Assembly: GCA_964472305.1 (NCBI GenBank)
Contig: CAYYJR010000013.1
Coordinates: forward strand, 1 to 64,000
DNA length: 64,000 nt
Direction: 5' to 3'
Source: CAYYJR01 sp964472305
GTDB lineage: Bacteria; Armatimonadota; Hebobacteria; CAIYQO01
Shown here: positions 52,706 through 60,916 of the stretch, in pieces
Layout: each line of letters opens with the position of its first letter
How positions within the stretch are numbered: the stretch's first letter is position 1
The notes under the pieces: generated by a model
Told to the model about the DNA's origin: nothing
What the model saw: the letters and a program-made list of their open reading frames with translations, nothing else
The model's database searches: none
Made by a program: the position numbers and the translations under genes

Positions 52706-53562
52706 CTGCTGTTCAACTCCGCGGCGCCCCCGTCGCGCAAAGCATTAACGAGCGCCTGGCCGGCGAAGTCGCCGACCTGGCCAACCACGGCATCACCCCC
52801 TGCCTGGTCTCGGTACAGGTGGGCGAAGATGAAGCATCGCGCATCTACCGCAATCAGCAGGAGAAGAAGGCGGCCGCGCTGGGCATCACGTATCAGCGCC
52901 TTGACCTGGCGCCCGACACCACGGAAGAACAGTTGGCCGATCGCCTGCGCGATCTCAATCGTGATCCGCTGGTGCACGGCGTCATCCTGCAGACGCCGTT
53001 GCCCAAAGGCATAAACCTGGATGCCATGCAGGGATTGATCGAGCCGCTGAAGGACGTGGATGGCGTCACCGAAGGAAACCTGGGCGCGGTAATGACGGGA
53101 CGGCCGGGACTGTATCCCTCGACGGCCATGTCCGCGTTTGAGCTGATTCTCTCCACCGGCGTGAACCTGAAAGGTAAAGAGGCGGTCGTGATTGGCCGCA
53201 GCGCCATCGTAAGCAAGCCGGTCTTCATGATGCTGGTGAACCAGCGCGCGACCACCACCATGTGCCACACCGGCACGCAGAGCGCGGGCATGCTGGAGTA
53301 CCACGTGAACCGGGCGGAAATCCTGGTGGTGGCGACCGGCCAGCCGAAGCTGGTACCCGGCGAATGGGTGCGCGAAGGCGCAATCGTCATTGACGTCGGT
53401 ATCAATTACGTCGAGAACGTCATTGTCGGTGACGTAGTGTACGAGCCGGCAGCCGAGCGCGCCGCGTTCATTACTCCTGTCCCGGGCGGCGTCGGACCGC
53501 TGACCGTCACCATGCTCATGCGCAACACCGTACAGGCCGCGCACATGCAGACGGGTCTCTGA
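52702..53562 (+). CDS. folD: FolD-family methylene-THF dehydrogenase, cyclohydrolase lysine replaced
   Basis: 286 residues, the usual FolD length. Tyr49 (ASRIYR) is kept, but the catalytic Lys four residues on (Lys54 of E. coli, Lys56 of human) is Gln53. The alignment is ungapped to the next conserved Gly, so this looks real. The rest fits: ILQTPLPKG, KDVDG, VIGRSAIVSKP (Gly changed to Ser), DVGINYVEN and ITPVPGGVGPLTV. Mutation of the human Lys to Gln abolishes cyclohydrolase but leaves dehydrogenase activity, so this protein is probably a dehydrogenase only. Its start overlaps the fchA stop (ATGA). Confidence 0.93.
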   Translation: MTAVQLRGAPVAQSINERLAGEVADLANHGITPCLVSVQVGEDEASRIYRNQQEKKAAALGITYQRLDLAPDTTEEQLADRLRDLNRDPLVHGVILQTPLPKGINLDAMQGLIEPLKDVDGVTEGNLGAVMTGRPGLYPSTAMSAFELILSTGVNLKGKEAVVIGRSAIVSKPVFMMLVNQRATTTMCHTGTQSAGMLEYHVNRAEILVVATGQPKLVPGEWVREGAIVIDVGINYVENVIVGDVVYEPAAERAAFITPVPGGVGPLTVTMLMRNTVQAAHMQTGL

Positions 53563-53574
53563 ACACGCACGGAC

Positions 53575-53603
53575 GACGGCCCCGGGTTGCACTCGGGGCC
53601 GTC
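53575..53603. terminator. Hairpin after folD
   Basis: Stem GACGGCCCCG / CGGGGCCGTC, 9-base loop, 12 bases after the folD stop and 32 bases from the stop of the facing gene. No T-tract follows. Confidence 0.6.
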
Positions 53604-53635
53604 CGACAAGCCTTCGTTCCACGCCGGTTTCGGTG

Positions 53636-54619
53636 TTACGGCGTCGCGGGCACCGTCACCAGGGGCGAAACCGGCTCCAGCAGATTGCTGACGCGCTTCC
53701 ACACAATGGTCTTCTCCTGCTCCGCGAACCACACCGGCTCCTGGTTGGCTAATTTCTGATAACGAGCCAGGAATTCGACCGCCGTGCGCGCTTCCTTCAG
53801 TTCAACCTGATGACTGGGCCGGGTGTCTTCCACATAAAACACCATGTAATCGATCTTACCATTTTCATTTTTATATTTGATCACGGGCGTGCAATCCTTC
53901 GGACGCAGGCCTTTCCCATCATTGGCATCGAAGATCGCGGTATAGACGTCATAACTCATCGCGCTGCGGGCAACCCAACTCAGATCACCCTTCATTTTCG
54001 CAATCGCTTCGTCAGTCGATATCTCCGCCGACACTTTCCGCGGGTCTTCACCATCCTTCAATCGTCGAAACGCGCGGGTTGCGGCGGCTTCGGTATTCGT
54101 GACGGTCAGGACCAGTTTCGCCATGGGTGGGCGATAAAACCGCTTCAAATTATCGATGTAGGTGTTTTGCACATCCGTATTGTTCACGCTAATCTTCATC
54201 ATCTTCTCCGCCAGCAGCGCGGTGCGGAACTGGTCTTCCAGGATGCGCCGCGGAATGGCATCGAATGCTTTCTTCGTGCCCAACAGGTCAGCCAACTCGA
54301 CATAATTCTGCAACAGGCTCTGGTATTCCGCTATCCGCTGATCAACCTCGGCCGGTGTGGCTTCAATGCCGGCGCGGCGGGCAGCCTCGTAGACGATGGC
54401 ATGCTTGCGCAGGTCCTGATCCAAAATCTTGCCGCCGTGGCGGTAGATGGTTAACTCGGCCAACTCACCGCGGGTGATGGGAGTATCCCCTGCCTGACCG
54501 ATTACCTGGTCGTAGGAAAATTTCGCCTGGTCGGTGCGGGCGATGGTGACCAGCGCCCCACACAGGAAACCGATGAACAGGCCGGTCGCCACCAACAGCA
54601 ATGGGTATAATCGTTTCAC
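53636..54619 (-). CDS. PpiC/SurA-type peptidyl-prolyl isomerase
   Basis: 327 residues with a signal anchor (LYPLLLVATGLFIGFLCGALV). A SurA-like N-terminal helical region contains VIGQAGDTPITRGELAEL and ATPAEVDQRIAEYQS. A parvulin-like domain spans about 160-280 (AKLVLTVTNTEAAATRAFRR, DLSWVARSAMSY). It helps fold periplasmic or outer-membrane proteins. The parvulin motif is degenerate, so it may be mainly a chaperone. GTG at 54619 is the start, behind AGGAGGGATCGGC. It faces folD tail to tail. Confidence 0.8.
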   Translation of the reverse strand: MKRLYPLLLVATGLFIGFLCGALVTIARTDQAKFSYDQVIGQAGDTPITRGELAELTIYRHGGKILDQDLRKHAIVYEAARRAGIEATPAEVDQRIAEYQSLLQNYVELADLLGTKKAFDAIPRRILEDQFRTALLAEKMMKISVNNTDVQNTYIDNLKRFYRPPMAKLVLTVTNTEAAATRAFRRLKDGEDPRKVSAEISTDEAIAKMKGDLSWVARSAMSYDVYTAIFDANDGKGLRPKDCTPVIKYKNENGKIDYMVFYVEDTRPSHQVELKEARTAVEFLARYQKLANQEPVWFAEQEKTIVWKRVSNLLEPVSPLVTVPATP

Positions 54620-54702
54620 GCCGATCCCTCCTGCGTCAGATATAGCTGGCTGCATGCGGGGAAGTATGCGGCCAGCAAGCCGGTGGTGATGCGAACCGCC
54701 AC

Positions 54703-54722
54703 ACCGGTGAACCATCACCGGT
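54703..54722. promoter_or_regulatory. Palindrome in the PPIase upstream region
   Basis: ACCGGTGA-acca-TCACCGGT, perfect 8-bp arms, about 85-105 bases upstream of the isomerase start. It may be an operator or a hairpin after the Gfo/Idh gene. Confidence 0.35.
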
Positions 54723-54857
54723 ATGGTAGCCGTTTGGCCGCGGCAGGTCAAGGGTGCGCGTCACCGCCTCCGTCGGAGCAGCCCCCCGCTCCGGGCATGG
54801 GGATAGGTGGTGTGATGTGCTGTCGTCGCCCCTTCGCTGTTCCGGGGAGAGCACGCC

Positions 54858-56051
54858 TTATTCCTGCGTGACGGCATACCCACCCACCTGGCGCACCTCG
54901 ACATAGCGATGCGTTTCAGCGGATTCCCTGGCAGCCAGGCAGGCATAGGCGCTCTGCACGCCGGTACGGATGGAGGTTTTCGACGTGGCGCATCCTTGAA
55001 TGATATCGATGAAGTTCCTCGCCAGTTCGTGGTCGCCGCCGAAATGTCCCAGACCCTCCCCACCCTTCACCACCTCGGAGAATGGCTGATGGTGCCGCAC
55101 GCGCTTCAGTGCGTTGGTGTACCAGTCGAAGCCTACCGTGCCCAGATATCCGCTCACTGTGGCGCCGCGCGTGCCGGCGTCGCGACGGGTAAAAAACACC
55201 TGGGTATACACCCCCTGTGCGCCATTGGCGAATTCCAACAGCGCGCTGGAGGCATCTTCATTCATGCCGGATTCCCGGTTGCCGATATCCGTACCAAACG
55301 GGCAGGGGTGGTCGTCCGTTCGCCCACCTGACAGATTGCGCTTTCGGTTGTGCGGACTCTCCAGACAGCATGCGGACTCGTCGCAGGCGGAGCACAGCAG
55401 TCCAGCCGGCTTCTGACCGCCAAACACGCGGCCGTAAGAGGCCATAGCCGCCACCCGCGTAATGGGGGCATCCATTAGATAACTCATATAATCGAAATCA
55501 TGGGTGGCCTTTTGCAGGAACAAACCTTGCGTAATTTCGAACTCGCGATACGGGGAATCGAAATAGCAGGCGCCATAAGGCACGTAATTCACAGCCAGGA
55601 TGTGCTCCGGCGTGCCGACCGCGCCGTCGGCCAGGTATGCGCGCGCCAGTTCGCACAGCGGCGACACGCGCAGCGGGAAACTGACGACTACTTCGCAGCG
55701 CGACTGCTCGAATGCCGATTCCAGCGCAATGGCTTGCTCCATGGAAGTGGCGACAGGTTTCTCCAGAAACAAGGGTAGATCATAGCGCGCGGCTTCGATG
55801 GCGTACGGCGTGTGCAAGTGGCACCGCGTGCCAATGACCAGCGCGTCAAGGCGCGCCTTGCGCACCATCTCATCCAGAGTGGAATAAAAGATCACGTCGT
55901 TGCGATCGCATTCTGCCAATCGCGCGCCGGCGCCCACCTCATCCGGATCGACGATGCCCACCACGCGCACATCAGGTTCCACCTCGCGCAAGGTCGTGTT
56001 GATGACGCTGCTCACACGTCCACCGAAACCGATAACCCCGAGTCGTATCAT
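54858..56051 (-). CDS. Gfo/Idh/MocA oxidoreductase with cysteine-rich insertion
   Basis: 397 residues. The Rossmann start IRLGVIGFGGRVSS, the EKP motif at 97-99, and HDFDYMSYLMDAP (His184) mark the Gfo/Idh family of NAD(P)-dependent sugar and inositol dehydrogenases. After residue 210 it carries an unusual stretch with Cys220, Cys223, Cys228, Cys229 and Cys250 (GLLCSACDESACC ... HPCPFG), suggestive of a metal or disulfide site. The ATG at 56051 follows AGGAGGGCTGTC. It is monocistronic. The substrate is not evident. Confidence 0.88.
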   Translation of the reverse strand: MIRLGVIGFGGRVSSVINTTLREVEPDVRVVGIVDPDEVGAGARLAECDRNDVIFYSTLDEMVRKARLDALVIGTRCHLHTPYAIEAARYDLPLFLEKPVATSMEQAIALESAFEQSRCEVVVSFPLRVSPLCELARAYLADGAVGTPEHILAVNYVPYGACYFDSPYREFEITQGLFLQKATHDFDYMSYLMDAPITRVAAMASYGRVFGGQKPAGLLCSACDESACCLESPHNRKRNLSGGRTDDHPCPFGTDIGNRESGMNEDASSALLEFANGAQGVYTQVFFTRRDAGTRGATVSGYLGTVGFDWYTNALKRVRHHQPFSEVVKGGEGLGHFGGDHELARNFIDIIQGCATSKTSIRTGVQSAYACLAARESAETHRYVEVRQVGGYAVTQE

Positions 56052-56256
56052 GACAGCCCTCCTGCCAACAAGCCGGTTCTGTGTTTCGTCACCCGGCCGG
56101 CATTTCCCTGCCATGATTCCCGTGACGCTCTCTCACCCATCACTCATCAATCCACGGGTCGCAGCGAATTCACCATGCATTCCACGGAATCTCGCGGTGA
56201 TCATCCATCTCCGCGGCGATCTTTTCGTGAAGCATGAGAAAGCCGGGCACATAATG

Positions 56257-56290
56257 CAGGGAGCGCCCCGATTGCTCGGAGCGCTCCCTG
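56257..56290 (-). terminator. Hairpin downstream of the YjbH-like gene
   Basis: CAGGGAGCGC / GCGCTCCCTG arms with an inner CCGA/TCGG pair, 26 bases beyond the stop. T-tract weak. Confidence 0.6.
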
Positions 56291-56315
56291 TCTGTTTCAC
56301 GTGATCGGTCAGCTA

Positions 56316-56702
56316 TTATTCGGCGGCGCCGAAGGCATAGTTGAGGCCGAGCGTGGTCATGCTGGTGTTGCCGACAAAACCGAGCTGCGCGCTCAGGGCG
56401 TCGGTAATCGGGGCGCGAACGGCCATATTCAGGGACGAACCCGGCAGCGCGTTCACGTACTCAAGNNNNNNNNNNNNNNNNNNNNNNNNNNNNNNNNNNN
56501 NNNNNNNNNNNNNNNNNNNNNNNNNNNNNNNNNNNNNNNNNNNNNNNNNNNNNNNNNNNNNNNNNGCGACCTGAATCTGACCGGCCGGGGTTACGGCCGC
56601 ATCGGGAACAGTCAGAAGGCCAGACGGGCCTCCGAGGGTCGGGTACGCGTACGCGGCGCAAGCGACGGCCGCGACGATACCGAGCAGTACGAGTTTCTTC
56701 AC
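56316..56702 (-). CDS. YjbH-like outer-membrane protein interrupted by an assembly gap
   Basis: The gene is broken by 100 N. Upstream of the gap is a signal peptide and TLGGPSGLLTVPDAAVTPAG, which resembles YjbH/YbjH-like beta-barrel proteins. Downstream of the gap, LEYVNALPGSSLNMAVRAPI and TTLGLNYAFGAAE read like strands of an outer-membrane barrel. The gap size is a placeholder, so real length and frame continuity are unknown. The start is GTG at 56702 behind AAAGGAACACCCA. A long structured leader lies upstream. Confidence 0.7.
   Translation of the reverse strand: MKKLVLLGIVAAVACAAYAYPTLGGPSGLLTVPDAAVTPAGQIQVXXXXXXXXXXXXXXXXXXXXXXXXXXXXXXXXXXLEYVNALPGSSLNMAVRAPITDALSAQLGFVGNTSMTTLGLNYAFGAAE
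56466..56565. other. Assembly gap (100 N)
   Basis: Exactly 100 undetermined bases, the conventional size for a gap of unknown length, inside the YjbH-like gene. Confidence 0.99.
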
Positions 56703-56744
56703 TGGGTGTTCCTTTCTCGAACCCCGTGGTTTCAAGTTTTACCC

Positions 56745-56935
56745 ACGATGTCCGAATGTCAGAATGCACCTCCATCCCGCCAGGGAGGTGTATAGCTAAG
56801 GCCGTGAATCGGCCTGGCGGGCATATCCGGAGCCCTCACGAACACCCCGTGTTGCTGTCCAGCAGTTACCAACCCGTGGTGGTAGGCTCGTGATTCATAG
56901 GCTCGGAACGATCTTTTACCGCTCCTAATATAGAA
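56745..56935 (-). promoter_or_regulatory. Structured 5' leader of the YjbH-like gene, possible RNA element
   Basis: On the minus strand the leader forms several nested helices. CCCGCCAGG pairs with CCTGGCGGG around the hairpin GGCCGATTCACGGCC. Upstream of it, GGAGC pairs with GCTCC around the small hairpins AACAC/GTGTT and TGCTG/CAGCA. I could not match it to a known riboswitch class. It ends about 45 bases before the GTG start. Confidence 0.45.
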
Positions 56936-57091
56936 TAATAGCTTGTTTTGATCGATCTGTCAAGGCTTTGCTAAATACCGGATACAACGTTAACCTGCTG
57001 TGCCGGCGTTATGTTGCCCGGAATCGTCATTCCATATTGCGGGAAATATTGCGAATTGGGCGCATGCGCGGCGAAGAAAAGGGTACGCAAT
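56936..57091. other. Intergenic, no feature seen
   Basis: Between the structured leader and the rnpB terminator. AT-rich at its left end (tagaataatagc), which on the minus strand may contain the leader promoter. No gene-like frame. Confidence 0.4.
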
Positions 57092-57126
57092 AAAAAGCCG
57101 CGACGGGGGAAATCCCGCGTCGCGGC
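57092..57126 (-). terminator. Rho-independent terminator of rnpB
   Basis: Minus strand: GCCGCGACG / CGTCGCGGC stem, continued after a mismatch by GGG/CCC and a short loop, then TTTTT. It directly follows the RNase P RNA. Confidence 0.9.
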
Positions 57127-57133
57127 CGCTAAA

Positions 57134-57511
57134 GAGTGGAGTCGGCTGATAAGCCGGATTTTGTCTTGGGTGGTTATCTATCTGGGACGGCCGTTGCCGA
57201 CCGCCTCGTGCGGGACACCCGGATGTCTACGGCGGGCCGCCGTTTCCCGACTGGGTCGGGAGCATCCCTATCGTCCCTTGCTCCACGTGGGGTTTTCCAG
57301 GCCGACATGTCGCCATGCCGCCGGTGCGCTCTTGCCGCACCATTTCACCCTTACCCGCGCGAGTCTTTCACGACGAAAGGCTCGCGGGGCGGTATCTTTT
57401 CTGTTGCACTATCCGTCGGGTCACCCCGCCTCGCCGTTAGCGAGCACGCTGCCCTGTGGAGTCCGGACTTTCCTCCCCGATACACTCGAGGCAACCACCT
57501 GGCCGACTCCA
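57134..57511 (-). ncRNA. rnpB: RNase P RNA (type A)
   Basis: About 378 bases carrying the conserved blocks in order on the minus strand: GAGGAAAGTCCGGACTCC, ACAGGGCA, GGGTGACCCGACGGATAGTG, ACAGAAA, AAGGGTGAAATGGTGCGG, GCAAGAGCGCACC, GATAGATAACCACC and ACAAAATCCGGCTTATC. The ends GGAGTCGGC and GCCGACTCC pair as helix P1. It is the catalytic RNA that trims the 5' end of tRNA precursors. A TATAAT hexamer at 57517-57522 sits six bases before the presumed start, and a strong terminator follows. Confidence 0.97.
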
Positions 57512-57516
57512 ACACC

Positions 57517-57522
57517 ATTATA
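57517..57522 (-). promoter_or_regulatory. -10 element of rnpB
   Basis: TATAAT on the minus strand, 6 bases from the presumed 5' end. No good -35 hexamer is visible at 17 bases. Confidence 0.6.
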
Positions 57523-57545
57523 CCTGATTTCGACGCTGCCGCGGG

Positions 57546-58607
57546 TCATGCGAACCACTGGTGAAAGAAATCCCACACGCGCGCGTTGGAAAAGACGTGC
57601 TCGTTGTCGTAATATTCCTCTTCAAGCCGTTGATCGGCATCGAACAGTCGATACGCGCGACGCAGAACATCGACGCCCGCGCGCGTGGCCGCGATGGGGA
57701 AAATGGGATCGCGCACCCCCTGACTGATGAGCAACGGGCGCGGCGCGATGGCACAGCCCATGTCAGGCATCTCGGCGACGGTGGATAAACCCGGCACGAA
57801 ATTATCAATGCAATGGTTGATGCGCATGAACGCGTTGAACTGATTGAAATACCCGCTGATCATCGCCGCGCGCACGCGGTCGTCCAGCACGGCGGTGAAA
57901 AAAGTAATGGTGCCACCGCCGGAAATACCCGCCATGCCAATGCGCTCGGCATCCACCTCCGGCAGCGTGCCGAGTACGTCGAGCATGCGACGGGCGTCGA
58001 ATACGCGCAGTCCCAGCATGGAAGAGCCCAGTTGCTGCGCCAGCTTACTCGGCAAGTCACAGGGACCCACGTTATACTGCGCGCAATAGGCGAAATCGCG
58101 CCGCCGACCGAAGCACAGCATGTCGAATGCCAGCGCGACAAATCCACGCCGGCAGGCTTCCAACGCGAAGGTGCGCTGGTAGTCGTGCTCCACCGGATTG
58201 CCCGCCGCATCAAGACCGAACAACGGATTCATGCCGTCACCATGGCCGTGCACGCACAGCACTCCCGGCGTGGGAGCGGACAGGCCGGCGGGGATGAGTG
58301 CCATGAACGGAATCGTCATCCCCGGTGCGGAATCCATCTCGCCGTAGCGAAATTGCACCCCCGGCTCCAGTTCGCCTTCGGCCAGCACGCGCGGTACGAC
58401 CGGCAGCGCTTCCGGCATGCGGCCCAGGTGTGCCTGCACGGCGGCGCGCAACGCCGCGCGCCACGCGGCGCATTCTTCGACCGTGGTCGCACGAAACGGC
58501 CATTGTAGCGTCGTCTCGTCCCACAGGCGGTGAATCGCCGTCAGCGGCGCAAACGCGCTGCCCTGTTCGCGGTCGGCGATCGCCCATTCCGGGATATTGG
58601 TTAACAT
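57546..58607 (-). CDS. Alpha/beta-hydrolase esterase (AXE1/abhydrolase_7-like)
   Basis: 353 residues, no signal peptide. Catalytic triad: Ser229 in GISGGG, Asp300 in GVRDPIFP, His337 in NEHVFSN. LCVHGHGDGMNPLFGLD forms the oxyanion region. Proteins of this type, common in planctomycetes and Armatimonadota, resemble acetyl-xylan esterases or dienelactone hydrolases. They probably deacetylate sugars, but the substrate is unproven. GGAGGCTGCTGAC precedes the ATG at 58607. Its 3' end adjoins the rnpB promoter. Confidence 0.85.
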   Translation of the reverse strand: MLTNIPEWAIADREQGSAFAPLTAIHRLWDETTLQWPFRATTVEECAAWRAALRAAVQAHLGRMPEALPVVPRVLAEGELEPGVQFRYGEMDSAPGMTIPFMALIPAGLSAPTPGVLCVHGHGDGMNPLFGLDAAGNPVEHDYQRTFALEACRRGFVALAFDMLCFGRRRDFAYCAQYNVGPCDLPSKLAQQLGSSMLGLRVFDARRMLDVLGTLPEVDAERIGMAGISGGGTITFFTAVLDDRVRAAMISGYFNQFNAFMRINHCIDNFVPGLSTVAEMPDMGCAIAPRPLLISQGVRDPIFPIAATRAGVDVLRRAYRLFDADQRLEEEYYDNEHVFSNARVWDFFHQWFA

Positions 58608-58673
58608 GTCAGCAGCCTCCACGTTCAGAGGCAGGGTGGCATTCCCTGCAGTTCAAACCACTCGTTCCTGATT

Positions 58674-59876
58674 CTACCCGACCCCGAGCAGTTCTCCGTG
58701 CGCGGCACGAATGGCGTCGGCGACTTCCCGATCAATAGGATCGTCCGCGTGCAGGCCGCATACCCGGTCGAAGATGACTTCCAGTCCTTGCGCATAGAAT
58801 TCATCGAGAAATTTGCTGTCCGGGGAGGCGAGGCGCTGGCGCTCGTCGGTGCCACGAAACTCCAGCGCGGCGGCGGCGGCGCGCGCGGTGGCGGGGAACG
58901 AAATGCCGTGCGTGTGGTCAAAAAGCATGGCGCCGATCACGCGATCCTCGCGCGACAGCTTGCGCAGCAAATCGCGACCTACGCGATAAATGGTGTCGCC
59001 CAACGCGCGGTTGGCGAAGCGCCGCAACAGATCGTCAATATGTTCACGCTGATTCGCGTCGGTGAACTCCTCCGGGTAGGCGGTAATCAGCGCGCGCGCC
59101 GATTCCCACATTGCCGCTTCCGCGGCCTCGCGCACCGCCGGTTGCTCCACCGCCTGCCAGATGTATGTCAGGTAGGGATCAAACTGGTACCCGTGATACG
59201 CCACCGCGGCATGACCCAGGTTATGAATGAACAGCTTGCGGTCGACGTAGGCGGCCATGTTGCGCTTGGGCACCAGGCCGGGCACGACGGGAATGGGATT
59301 GCGGAACGCCGTGCCGTCGAGAATCAGGTGATGATATGCCTCGGCAAACACCCACAGCGGATCTTCCCGCCGTTGCGCCTCGGTCATGATCGGCACCATC
59401 TTGCCAATGCTGGTTTCCACCAGCCCGGCCATTTCATCCAGCGGGAAGTCCGCGGGCAGGTAGTTGCGCAGGCCGGCGCGCACGATGGCGGCGGCATTGC
59501 GCAAATTTTCCGCCAGGATGAAGTCCAGCGGACGCAGCCCATGCCGCATATACCGCCGCTGCAACCCCTGCGCGATGCCGGGATACAGATACGCCAGCGC
59601 GTTGGGTCCCACCGCGGTCGCGGCGATATCTGTCTCCGCCAGCACCTCCGCCACGGCGTCCAGGTCTTTTCCATTGACGGCGCGCACGCGCTCAACCCAC
59701 AGTTCTTCGCTGTGGACATCGCGGATCATCACCCGGTAGCGTCCCTGCGCGTTCAACTGCGATACCAGTTCGTCCACGACATCGACGAATACGACATCAT
59801 GCCCGGCGGCGGAAAACAGTTGCGCGATGAATGACCGGCCAATATTGCCGGCGCCAAATTGCACGAGAGTAGCCAT
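58674..59876 (-). CDS. Mannitol-1-phosphate 5-dehydrogenase-like enzyme
   Basis: 400 residues. The NAD site GAGNIG (8-13), the long N-terminal domain, and the active-site helix KLFIHNLGHAAVAYHGY (Lys214, Asn219, His222) place it in the polyol dehydrogenase group with MtlD. It interconverts mannitol-1-phosphate and fructose-6-phosphate, or acts on a similar polyol phosphate or hexuronate. No PTS gene is nearby, so the substrate is open. The start at 59876 agrees with the NAD motif but has no good ribosome site. It is transcribed divergently from 59992. Confidence 0.85.
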   Translation of the reverse strand: MATLVQFGAGNIGRSFIAQLFSAAGHDVVFVDVVDELVSQLNAQGRYRVMIRDVHSEELWVERVRAVNGKDLDAVAEVLAETDIAATAVGPNALAYLYPGIAQGLQRRYMRHGLRPLDFILAENLRNAAAIVRAGLRNYLPADFPLDEMAGLVETSIGKMVPIMTEAQRREDPLWVFAEAYHHLILDGTAFRNPIPVVPGLVPKRNMAAYVDRKLFIHNLGHAAVAYHGYQFDPYLTYIWQAVEQPAVREAAEAAMWESARALITAYPEEFTDANQREHIDDLLRRFANRALGDTIYRVGRDLLRKLSREDRVIGAMLFDHTHGISFPATARAAAAALEFRGTDERQRLASPDSKFLDEFYAQGLEVIFDRVCGLHADDPIDREVADAIRAAHGELLGVG

Positions 59877-59991
59877 AGCAGGAATTAGTTTCGCATGTCC
59901 CCCCTCAACTCCTGCCGCAAAACGGTACGGCAGGTACGTTTTGCAGGAACTCTTGCCGTGAGCGGGAAGATACACATACGGAGCTGATATC

Positions 59992-60873
59992 ATGTTCGGC
60001 AAAATGTATTCGTTGCGCACATCGCAGTTACTGCTGTATATCGTCGACAACGATCCCGTCGGCATTCACCAGGCCGGGTACAATGGGCTCGCGGCGTTGA
60101 TTCCCAAAGCACTGGGCAATAACGTCTTCGTGCCCAGCTTCGGTGGGATGCATTATGAAACGACGCGCATTGTTGGCTTGAACCAGCAACGCGACCATAT
60201 CTTCGAGCCACGCCTGTCGCCCATGTATGTGCTGGGTGCCGATGATGAGCGCGTCGTGTTACACCAGCCGTTCACCGATTACAAAGGCATCGAGGCGCAT
60301 ATCAGCTTTTTCATCGAAGAGCCGTATTTCATCCACCAGCACATCCGCCTGACCTTTCATAAAGAGTTTGGGCGTCCGATGGGCTTCAGCAGCACGTGGG
60401 CCAACTACATCCACATGCCGACCGACCGCTATATCTATTCGCAACTGCAACAGCACAAGGGCGCCCGGGACGGTTGGATGGGCATCACCCGCACGGATCA
60501 CGGCGCCAGTGACTATATCACCAAACGAATGCCGTCTCACGAGGTTGAGGCGGCAGCGCACGTGCGTACTATGGACAATGCCCCGGTTCTACCGCACTAC
60601 GCCCAGATCAACGGTCCGCTATCCTTCTACTACGGCTTGTATTACGACCACGCCTTTCTGCTGATGTTCAAGGAACCCGAGCGCGTGCGGCTGGCGTATT
60701 CTCCCTGCGGGGGCGGCAAGGAACCATTCTGGAATCCGGCATGGAACTATACCCTGCAACTCGATGATGTGATCATCGGACAATCCTACGAGTGGCATGT
60801 CTGCCTGGCATTCAAACCGTTTGCCGGACGACAGGATATCCTGGATGAAGTGCGGCGGTATCAGGCGAAATAG
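59992..60873 (+). CDS. Conserved protein of unknown function
   Basis: 293 residues, soluble, rich in Tyr, His and Phe. CGGAGCTGATATC precedes the ATG, so it is expressed. Segments such as VFVPSFGGMHYETTRI, TDYKGIEAHISFFIEEPYF, AQINGPLSFYYGLYYDHAFL and RLAYSPCGGGKEPFWNPAWN suggest a beta-rich, possibly sugar-binding or mutarotase-like fold. I do not recognise the family. It is divergent from the mannitol-phosphate dehydrogenase-like gene (115-base gap), so a link to polyol or sugar use is possible. Confidence 0.75.
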   Translation: MFGKMYSLRTSQLLLYIVDNDPVGIHQAGYNGLAALIPKALGNNVFVPSFGGMHYETTRIVGLNQQRDHIFEPRLSPMYVLGADDERVVLHQPFTDYKGIEAHISFFIEEPYFIHQHIRLTFHKEFGRPMGFSSTWANYIHMPTDRYIYSQLQQHKGARDGWMGITRTDHGASDYITKRMPSHEVEAAAHVRTMDNAPVLPHYAQINGPLSFYYGLYYDHAFLLMFKEPERVRLAYSPCGGGKEPFWNPAWNYTLQLDDVIIGQSYEWHVCLAFKPFAGRQDILDEVRRYQAK

Positions 60874-60916
60874 ACCTTTCCCACCCAACCACACCCGAAA
60901 AAGTGCGTTATACTGA

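Noticed and set aside
56745..56935. Cyclic-di-GMP, cobalamin, TPP or SAM riboswitch
   Set aside because: The conserved core sequences of these classes could not be found, so the leader is listed only as an unassigned structured region.
57011..57727. Open frames over the region 57.0-57.7 kb
   Set aside because: The sequence is RNase P RNA with all conserved blocks; the frames are accidental.
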